From positions 157,438-221,437 of the forward strand of contig NW_013657659.1 in assembly GCF_000142905.1 (NCBI RefSeq): a stretch of DNA of 64,000 nucleotides, given 5' to 3'. The position numbers were made by a program, and so were the translations under genes. The stretch is from Thecamonas trahens ATCC 50062 (taxonomy: Eukaryota > Apusozoa > Apusomonadida > Apusomonadidae). This document shows positions 53,142 to 61,512 of this stretch, piece by piece. Each line of letters starts with the position of its first letter. Positions within the stretch are counted from its first letter, which is position 1. Below the pieces are notes generated by a model. It was not told the origin of the DNA and did not search any database. It saw only the letters and a list, made by a program, of their open reading frames with translations.

Positions 53142-54515
53142 CTACGATGCGCCCAGCGCGCTATCGTCTGTGGCTTCTCCGCTCCCTCCGCCCCCACTCC
53201 CGCTCACTGTCGCATACGGACATCTTGGGTCGGTACAGAGGGTGAGCGGTGGAGGCGGCGGCGGAGTCGGCACTGGGCACGCATGGTTCATGCCGAACAG
53301 CGAGATGTTGAGGTGCTCGCGCATCTCGTCGAGCACGCCGCCCACAAACTGGGCATACACCAGGAGCGTGACCACAAACACAGTGCGGAGCATGCCGAGC
53401 TCCGGCACCAGCGATGCCCGCCCGGACATGTACGCCGCGTACGAGTTGAAGCACGCAAACGGGAGCGGGAGCATCATCGAGTGGTAGACTGGGAACAGCT
53501 GGTCGGCCAGCCGCGCCACTAGCATCGACGACATCAACTTGGACATGAGCAGGCCCGAGAGCGAGATAAACAGCCGGGGATGGTTGGCAAGGAGGCCCGC
53601 CGGCGACCACGATGCCCACGTGATGGAGAAGCCGACAGCGGCGCCGGCAGGCACCAGGTGCGCAAGCGCAGTCTGCCACCGCCGCGCCCGGCGCGGTGCG
53701 CCGTCGGCCGCCAGCACCGCATACCACACCTGAAGGGAGGAGCACCACGTCGCCCATGCGCACCACACCAGGGCCACGGCGGCCACCAGGTGCTGGCGGC
53801 GGACCAGCGGGGCGAGGCCCGGCGCGGCCGACAGCAGTGTCGGCAGCGGCAGCGGCAGCGAGCCGCCAGCCAGCCCGAGCTCCGGCAGAAGAGGCAGCTC
53901 GAGCGGGGCCGTCCACCACGAGGTCCCGGTCACGGCTGTCCACACAAAGAAGGCCGCAGCCAGCGAGAGGCCCATGCTCGAGTTGACGTGACCCACCACC
54001 TCGCGCCCGGTGTTCTTCAGCTCCCACTGCGCCATAAAGAACTTGATGTAGATGCCAAAGTTAACTCCGAGCGCCAACCAGCTCCCACCGAGCTGGATGC
54101 ACGCCGCAAACGAGAGGCCGACAACAATCATGGCCACCGAGTCGACCGAGTGATCCAGCAGCTCGCCAAGGGCCGACGCCGAGTGGGTTGCCCGCGCGTG
54201 CATCCCGTCCACCGCGTCGAGCGTCTGGTACACAACCACCGCCACCGCCGTCGCCACCAGGGCCCACGCCGGCGGCTCCAACCCGTCTTCGTTACGCAGC
54301 CGCGGGAGGAAGACTGCCAATGGGAGGTAGCCGCAGAGAATGGCAAGTCCACCAAGGAGCGTCAGCGCGTTCGGTGGGACGCTACCCGGCACCTGCCGCG
54401 CCACCCACCGCCACCACCTGCCCAGCACCCGACCGGCTCCGGACTGAGGCGAGACCACCTGCCCAGTATACCGCGAGACTGCTTCGAGGCCATGCGAGCT
54501 CAGCCGCCGTACCAT
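53142..54515 (-). CDS. Choline/ethanolamine phosphotransferase (CDP-alcohol type)
   Basis: 457 residues, single exon, intact. The CDP-alcohol phosphotransferase motif DG-xx-AR-x8-G-x3-D-x3-D is complete in DGMHARATHSASALGELLDH, followed by SVD. The start (LSRYTGQ-like SRYTGQVV, then PPNALTLLGG) and the roughly ten membrane helices match eukaryotic CEPT1/EPT1 enzymes. These transfer phosphocholine or phosphoethanolamine from the CDP-alcohol to diacylglycerol in the ER or Golgi, the last step of the Kennedy pathway. The loop between helices 5 and 6 is Pro/Leu-rich and longer than usual. The tail is Gly/Pro-rich. A 21-base poly-C (sense strand) sits 24 bp upstream of the ATG. Confidence 0.9.
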   Translation of the reverse strand: MVRRLSSHGLEAVSRYTGQVVSPQSGAGRVLGRWWRWVARQVPGSVPPNALTLLGGLAILCGYLPLAVFLPRLRNEDGLEPPAWALVATAVAVVVYQTLDAVDGMHARATHSASALGELLDHSVDSVAMIVVGLSFAACIQLGGSWLALGVNFGIYIKFFMAQWELKNTGREVVGHVNSSMGLSLAAAFFVWTAVTGTSWWTAPLELPLLPELGLAGGSLPLPLPTLLSAAPGLAPLVRRQHLVAAVALVWCAWATWCSSLQVWYAVLAADGAPRRARRWQTALAHLVPAGAAVGFSITWASWSPAGLLANHPRLFISLSGLLMSKLMSSMLVARLADQLFPVYHSMMLPLPFACFNSYAAYMSGRASLVPELGMLRTVFVVTLLVYAQFVGGVLDEMREHLNISLFGMNHACPVPTPPPPPPLTLCTDPRCPYATVSGSGGGGSGEATDDSALGAS

Positions 54516-54539
54516 TCCCTGTCACACGTCTGGAGGCTC

Positions 54540-54560
54540 GGGGGGGGGGGGGGGGGGGGG
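54540..54560. repeat. 21-bp poly-G/poly-C tract
   Basis: Twenty-one consecutive G on the + strand, so a C-run in the leader of the phosphotransferase gene. Its length in the assembly should be treated as approximate. Confidence 0.9.
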
Positions 54561-54666
54561 TGCTGCTGCTAGTCGGCGTCGAGTGATCCGGAGCGAAGGG
54601 TGCTGCCCCGCCCCTCCGGTCAGCCAGGGGGGTTACTATCGAGACGTATTTTACGCAGCCTCTCGC

Positions 54667-57600
54667 TCACAGCTCCTTGTTCCCCCCCACACTCACATCG
54701 CTGCCGGTCATGTCGCGTGCCCACCACGCAAAGGCCAGAAAGGCCATGACTAGAAGCGCGAGGCCGAGCTTGATGGCGATCGAAGTGCCAAACGACCAAG
54801 TGTGGGCGACCGGCGAGCTCGCCACGGTGGCCGGCAGCTCGCCAGCGAGCTCCGAGGCCGGCACGAGTTCCGGGAGGGTGTCGATCGACGAGGTGGTGAC
54901 ACGGACGTGGAGCTTGCCACCGTGTGCTCCAGCGAGCTCGAGCCACATGTCGTAGGTCAGGCCCGGGGTGACGCACGACGAGATAGGCAGCGAGGCCGTG
55001 CCGAGCGTCGCGCCCTGGTAGTACATCTCCCAGTTGCAAACCGAGAGCCGCAGCACGTCGTACTCGGAGCAGCGGAAGCGGAATGCCTCGCGCCACTGCG
55101 GACCATCACTGCCGCGGACTTCGACCGTCGAAGTCGTCTGCGACTTGGGCCCAAGGTTGAGGACAACATACGGGTGGAGGTGCCCGCTCGACGGCGAAAG
55201 ACCTGATGCCTCGAGAACCTGCACGTACACCGTCCGGTTGCGGGTGAGGCGGACCGACGCCGCAGACTGCTGCGGGGCACCGACACGGATCTTGAGGTGG
55301 ACTTCGCCCGAAGACACGCCCTGCAAGTAGTGCCACGAGTCGTGGACCTTGAACTCTTCCAGTTCGCCGAGGTCGATACTCGCCTCGCCGAGCGGTATGT
55401 CCGGCCCGGACGAGTTCCAGTCGAGGATCTGGAGCTTGAGCGGCGCTCCGAGCGAGAGGCACTTGAGATGGAGATCCTCGTGCCAGACCGGCGCAGAGGT
55501 GTTGCGCCGGACAAGGGTTCGCACCGCCACAGCCTCAGGATCGCCGCTCGTGCCAAGGCTGAGCACACAGTACGGATCGGCCGAGCCCGCAGCACGCCGT
55601 GCCTCCAGCGCGCGCGCCTCCACCACCTGCACGCTCACCAGCCGCTCCGACGGCTCGGTAGAGTTGGGCGCGAGCTCCAGCCCGTCGGCCTCGTCCTCTT
55701 CGCCGGGTAGCATTGACCGGAGCTGGGCCAACTCACCGAGCTCGCCGGCGAGAAACTCGTAGAAGACCTCGACGTAGATCTCGCCCGAGGCCACGCCCTC
55801 GAGTGCCAGCCACATCCGCAGCGGCCGCTTAACCGGAATCGTTCGCACCGCCACGCTCGCCGAGCCCATCGCTTGGTCCGCCGAGAGCCGTTCCCAGTCA
55901 AAGACCGAGAACGTCACCGCGTCCGAGTCCTCGACATCCGTAAACTCAAAGGTCTCTCCCCACGACGGCGAGAGGGAGTTCATCTGCATCGACGTCAGCT
56001 GCAGCAACGTTCCGCACTGCACAATGACATACGGGTCCGAGCCGCCGCCGCGGTTGAGCGAGACCAGATCGCGCGCCTCGAGCACCGTCACCGTCAGCCG
56101 CGATGAGACCTCAACGGCTGCCGCCGCTGTCTCCTCGCCCGCTGCGTGGTGGGTCGGCATCTCACGCCCGCTGCGGCCCTTGGCCGGCGACGCCGCATCC
56201 CGCACCGCCGCCTTGGCCTCCATCAGCGTCTCCAGCCGCGCCGCCTCGTCCACAATGTTGTTCTTGGTGATCCGGAGATGGACCTTGCCGCGCGGCGCGC
56301 CCTTGAGCGCCACCCAAAGGTCCTCCTGGGTGCCCTCCTCCAGCGGCGCGACAGCAATCTCGGCCGTGCCGAGCGCCTTGGACGCGGCACGGCGGTTCCA
56401 ATCGTACACCGTGACATACATCCGCTCGTCCGGCTCGCCAGACGCAAACAGCTGGACCTTTGCGTTCCACCGCGGTTCGGTGGTGTACTTGAGTGTCGGC
56501 GACTCCCACGACTTGGTTCCTAGCCGCACAATGACAAACGGGTCGGCAAGTCCGTTCGACTTTTTGCCCACCAGATCCGTCGCCTCCACCACCACCAGCG
56601 AGAGCTCGTACTTGGCCGCCGACGCCATGGCGCCCGAAAACGTGGCCAGCCGCGAGCCGACTGCAGGCCCGCCAACCGCCGCCGTCTCCGAGGTAAACTC
56701 GACCTTGATCTGCACTTCACCGAGCTCCTTGTCCTGCTTCCCACTCTCGTCATGGAGCGTGAGCCAGAACTTGAGCGGCCGCTCATGAGCCAAGTCCTTG
56801 AGTGAGACCTCGGCCGCGCCCATGAACTTGGCCGATCCCATCATGTTCCAGTCGAGAACCGTGAGATGGAGCGGTGCGACCCGAGTCACCCGCTCAAAGA
56901 CAAACGTCTCGTTCCACGTCGGGTTCACCGTCTTCTTGATCTTTCGTGAGGTGTGCACGCTTGTGCCGAGCTGGAGCCGCACAAACGGATCGGCTGCCTT
57001 GGAGTGCTTGTCCATCACCTTGAGGTCCGCGCCTGACATGAGCGTCACCGTCACCGTGCCCACGTCGGAGAGCAGGTGCATGGCCGCCACCGTGCCGGCG
57101 TCGGTCACCCCAACCGCCATGCCGGTCGCCATGTCAGCAAAGACCGGCTTGCTCTCAAGCGTTAGCCCGAGCTGGATCTCACCCGACGCCACGTTCGCTA
57201 GCTTGTACCAGTTGACGCTCTCCGGCGCGTTGGCGGCCAGCGAACTGAGCTTGATCTCCAGCTCGCCAATGGGGTCATCCTTGGAGCCGCGGTCCCAGTC
57301 AAATACAGTGACTGCAAGCTTCTCGCGCCACCGCTTGCTGGATGCGTCGGTCGAGCCCGCAAACTCAAACGTCTCGCCCCACTTGGGCTCCAGCGTCTTC
57401 ATCTTGGTCGCCGTCTTGACCAGCGACGACTCGCCGGCCTTGCGGAGTTTGAGCGTGACGTACGGATCCGACTTGCCGAAACGGTCGGCCTTGATTAGCT
57501 TGCGCGCTTGGATGACTCGGACCGTCAGCTTGTGCTCAAACGAAATCGGGACCTTGGTCGCCTGCAGCGCACCGCTCCGGCCGGCGTCTTCGCTTGTCTC

Positions 57601-59597
57601 GCCAGCATCGGACCCAAACCACGAGTCGCCGTCGTCTACCGCGGCGGCTGCATCGCTGTCACCACCCTCGGCCTCGTCGACCTCGTGAGCCTGCCGCGAG
57701 AGCATCACGCCACCGTCTGAGAGCCGCAGCACGTCCGGATGCCCGCTGCCAAGCGCCGCCGCGGCGGCAGAGTGCGGAGCTTGTGGCGCGAGCGTCGACC
57801 GCCGGTACGAGAGGCCGATGAGGAGCTCGCCCTGAGAGAACCCGTTGTCAGCGGACGGACCGCGGCTCTCGGACCCGCGGTCGTCGCCGCCGCTCTCAGC
57901 CTCCTTGCCCTTATCCTTGCGCTTCCGGCGAGCCTTGGCCTTTTTCTCGGCCGCCTTGGCCGCCTTGGCCGCCTTGGCCGCGCCCTTGTCGTCGGTAGCA
58001 AAAAACAGTGGGTACCAGGTCTTGTACTCTTCGTCGTCGGCCGACGGCTCGTCAACCGGCGCGGCGAGAAAGTCCTCCAGCGCGTCGAGCGGGACAACGA
58101 CGCGACCCATGAGATCGTTGCTTCCGACCCGGTCCCAGTCCCAGACCTCGCAGTGGAGCGCGAGCGTCTTGCGGGCCTCGACATTTGTCGCGTACGGCGG
58201 CGGAAGCTCGAGATCTAGCCCCTGGGTCCACACCGGGAACAGCGTTGCCTTGCGGGTCACCGAGGTGGCTGAGATCGGCTCGAACGAGCCGGGCCGACAG
58301 ACCGGGAGCCCGTCGCTCGTGGTGACAAGCGTGACCTTGACAAATGGGTCTGACGTGCCAGATCGGTCGTGCGCCGCAAGATTGCGGCCTTGGTACAGCA
58401 TGCACCGCAGGTGCGAGATCGGAAGCGCGTAGGTAGCCAGCGCCGCATCGTCCGACGTCTCAACAACCGCCGCACGCGCCGCCGCCGCAACCTGCCACCC
58501 ACCCGTCAGCACCACCCGGCCGGGCGGGGAGAGCGTAGCCTCTTTGCCGCGAAGAGCTGCTCGAAGCGTGCCGCCCGCCGCGTTGAGGAGCGCTGAGACT
58601 GGAAAGGCCGTTGCGCCCAGCAGATCATGCGAGACCTCGCGGCGAGGGTCCTTGTACACCACCGAGAGATGGACCACATCAGTGGCTTTGACGGCAGCAA
58701 AGGTAAACTGCTCGTTGTCCCACGCAATCTTGCCGTGCCGCACACGGTGGGTGTGAGACGTCGCCTCGGACTCGCCAACTGCCAGCACCGCCTTGATCCG
58801 CGGATGGCCCGGCAGGTCAATGTCGATCAGCTCTTCGAGCTTGATCACCAGGTTGCCGGTCGAAAACGGATCCGCCGGCCCAGTAATCTCCGCCGCATAC
58901 GCCGCAGCATCGTTCGGGTCGGTGGCGTGAAAGTTGGCCCGCTGGCCCTCTTCGCTGAGGTACTGGTCACGGAGGCCGGCGGCCAGCGGCCGCTCATCAG
59001 CACCGCCCTCGACCCCGGACCTGGCCTCGTTGCTCAGCCGCGGAACGTGCACAATGTGCCCAGCCGAGCCCTCGACTGCAACGCTCTCGCCCGGTGCAAC
59101 CGAGCCGTCATTGATGAGCGTTCGCTCGTACCGCGCGTTGACGTAGAGCACGCCATCGTCACCGTCGCGGAGAGGGAGGGCCAGCTCGACCGTCTCGTTT
59201 GGCGGAAGATCGATGAGCTTGACCCGGGCAGTGCCCAACGATTGCTTCGATTTGAACTTGTTCTGTACATACAGGGGGAGAAGGGGGGGGTGGGGGGGGG
59301 GGTGCGGTGAGGTAGCTGTGGTGGTGGGGGGAGGAGGAGGAGGGGGGGGGGGGTGCTTGGCTGGCGTACCCAGTCAAAGACGTAGAAGACCACGGCAGAG
59401 TCATCATCCAGCAGAGAGCGGTCGATGCTAAACTCTGTGTCTGCCTCAACCCAGACCGGGTTGAGCGTGTCTTCGATCTTCTCCGTCTTGTACTTTGCCT
59501 CGCCGAGGCGGACCACCACATACGGGTCGGACAGCCCGTTGCTGTCGGCGGCCTTGAGCGAGGTGGCTCTCACCACCTTGATCCACACCTTGTCCAT
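54667..59597 (-). CDS. Protein with nine C2 domains and a C-terminal membrane anchor
   Basis: Exon 1 is 59597-59370, the intron 59369-59263 (donor GTACGCCAGC, acceptor TGTACAG), exon 2 59262-54667. The protein has about 1,607 residues. The join falls inside the first C2 domain and reads VFYVFDW-NKFKSKQSLG. I count nine C2 domains; most have the Ca-binding loop form (SNGLSDPYVVV, RFGKSDPYVTL, NGLADPFVIV, GGGSDPYVIV), while the second and ninth are degenerate. A Lys/Ala-rich linker precedes C2-4. The C-terminus has one helix (SIAIKLGLALLVMAFLAFAW). The layout recalls ferlins, MCTPs and extended synaptotagmins, but there is no SMP or FerA domain. A role in Ca-dependent membrane contact or fusion is inferred. 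A possible acceptor just upstream leaves room for a non-coding first exon. Confidence 0.85.
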
Positions 59598-60015
59598 ACT
59601 GAGCTTTTCCACTGCAGGCTAGGAGGAGGAGGGGTGTGTGTGCCCGTAGTGGGATGAGAGAGTGGAGTGTAAGGGCGTGAAGGGGAGGAAGGGGGGGAGG
59701 GGGGGGGGCGCTTGGAGCGAGGGAGGAGAGGGAGCTGACGTGTTTGTTTGGTGGCTTTTTCGACACCTCGCTCGACGGCCACTCCACCACCGACCGCCGA
59801 CCACCGACCGCCGACCACCGACCGCCGACCACCGACCGCCGACTGTCGAGTTGTCCGAGTCGCCTCCGATCCCGCCCCTCCTTTCCCTCCCTCCCCGCTC
59901 CAGCCCACTACCATACCGAAACCCACCCCACCCCACCCCAACCTTCCACCCCACCCCACCCCCCCCCCACTTCCCACCTCCCCCACTCTTCCCCCCCCCA
60001 CCACACACACCACAT
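59598..60015. other. Divergent intergenic region with 14-bp repeats and C-rich leader
   Basis: About 0.42 kb between the C2 protein and CDC73. It holds four perfect 14-bp repeats at 59788-59843 and long C-rich stretches (59890-60000) ending at the CDC73 ATG. G-runs at about 59690-59708 face the C2 gene. No gene seen. Confidence 0.7.
59788..59843. repeat. 14-bp minisatellite, four perfect copies
   Basis: The unit CACCGACCGCCGAC is repeated four times head-to-tail in the spacer between the C2 and CDC73 genes. Confidence 0.95.
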
Positions 60016-61509
60016 ATGAGCCAGGAGCCCGACTACCTGGTGCTGCTGCACGAGTACACCCATGGGCGGGTGGCGGTGGACGACAAGCGCGAGGCCCGCG
60101 AGCTGGAGTTCTCGCCAAAAGACGGCCCGTCGCACACGGCGGCGTACGACACGCCCGTGGGCATGGTGTACAAGACCAAGTCGGTTGCCTTTCCGCTCAT
60201 TCAGTTCTGGATTCTGGCTTCCGAGCTCGGCTCCGAGTCGTCGTCGTCGTCGGTGACCAGCGACTTTTACGCTGTCACCGCCAAGCGCGGCCTCGCCCAG
60301 GACGGTCTCCTCGACTTTCTGCAGGCCAAGCACGTCCGCGCCATGCTCTTTGCGGACGGTATTGACCCGGCTGGCGACGTGGTGCCGCTCTCGCTGGCGG
60401 GGGGTGCACCTGCCACTGATGCCGCCACTGCCGCCCCGGCCGCCGAGCCAGCACCAGCCAAGCGCTCGCACTCGGACATGGTGGCCGGAGGCGCCACGAC
60501 TGGGCTCGCAAGTGCCGGCCCTGGTGGTAACGACGCCGCCTCAGAGGGCACGCCGGCCAAGCGCCAGAAGACGCTGGCTGGCGCGAGCGGCGTGGGCGAC
60601 CGGGCTTCGAGCGACCTGCATGCCGACATGGTGGCTGGCATGAGCGACGACGAGGTGCTGCGGCTTGTCCAGCGCAAGGAGCGCCACATGCACACCCGCA
60701 AGTCGGTCCTGCAGTGCGCCTCGGGCCTCCCATTCTCACGGGTGCTTAAGGTTCTTGACGACACGCTCAACGCCGAGAAGGCAGCCGCCGAAGCCGCCAA
60801 GGCCGAGAAGGACGCCGGTTACTCGCGGTACAACGTCGACGAGAAGAAGGCGCTCGAGGCCGCCGGCATTGCTGCCGGCGACTTTGGCATCAACACGTCG
60901 GCGTCGTACCTGCCTGGCTTTGGCTCGGCGCCGGCACCGGCGCCCGCCGCGCCGTCGGCGCCCAAGCCGGCCTCGCGCTCCAATTCGTCCGCCGCCCTCC
61001 CCAAGCACGCACCCAAGGGAAAGCCTATCATCCTTGTTCCTGGAGGCGCGTCGACGCTCATTAACCTGTACAACGTTCGCGACTTTCTGGAGCGTCACTC
61101 GTTTGTGACCGCCGAAGAGAAGCGCGCCGCCGGCGGCCGCCGCAACCCCAAAACCGTTGTCGTCCGCCAGCGCGGCGACGAGCGTGTGCCGTACCGCGTC
61201 GAGGACGACCCCAACAAGCTGACCAGCGACGAGTGGACCCGCGTTGTCGCCGTCTTTGTCGCAGGTCCCAAGTGGCAGTTTAAGGGCTGGCCGTGGAACG
61301 ACCCCGTCGACATTCTCGCCCATGTCCGCGGCTTCCACCTGCAGTTTGACGACGAGTCCATTCCGGCCAACGTCAAGAAGTGGAACGTCCATGTCATGCG
61401 CATCTCCAAGGTGGTCCGCCACCGCGACCGCGCCATTGCCAACGCGTTCTGGGAGGAGCTCGACCGCTGGCTCACCCGCCGCAACAACTCGTCGCTCCGC
61501 GCGTGGTAG
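60016..61509 (+). CDS. CDC73: CDC73/parafibromin, PAF1 complex subunit
   Basis: 497 residues in a single exon, slightly shorter than human parafibromin (531). The C-terminal Ras-like domain (about residues 335-497) is unmistakable: KPIILVPGGASTLINLYNVR, DFLERHSFVT, VVAVFVAGPKWQFKGWPW and KKWNVHVMRISKVVRHRDRA. The N-terminal 120 residues are divergent. The middle has a conserved element (VLRLVQRKERHMHTRKSVLQ) and Ala-rich linkers with basic nuclear-signal-like patches (PAKRSH, PAKRQK). CDC73 helps RNA polymerase II elongation and couples it to H2B ubiquitination and H3K4/H3K36 methylation. The stop lies three bases from the stop of the gene on the opposite strand. Confidence 0.93.
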   Translation: MSQEPDYLVLLHEYTHGRVAVDDKREARELEFSPKDGPSHTAAYDTPVGMVYKTKSVAFPLIQFWILASELGSESSSSSVTSDFYAVTAKRGLAQDGLLDFLQAKHVRAMLFADGIDPAGDVVPLSLAGGAPATDAATAAPAAEPAPAKRSHSDMVAGGATTGLASAGPGGNDAASEGTPAKRQKTLAGASGVGDRASSDLHADMVAGMSDDEVLRLVQRKERHMHTRKSVLQCASGLPFSRVLKVLDDTLNAEKAAAEAAKAEKDAGYSRYNVDEKKALEAAGIAAGDFGINTSASYLPGFGSAPAPAPAAPSAPKPASRSNSSAALPKHAPKGKPIILVPGGASTLINLYNVRDFLERHSFVTAEEKRAAGGRRNPKTVVVRQRGDERVPYRVEDDPNKLTSDEWTRVVAVFVAGPKWQFKGWPWNDPVDILAHVRGFHLQFDDESIPANVKKWNVHVMRISKVVRHRDRAIANAFWEELDRWLTRRNNSSLRAW

Positions 61510-61512
61510 GTC

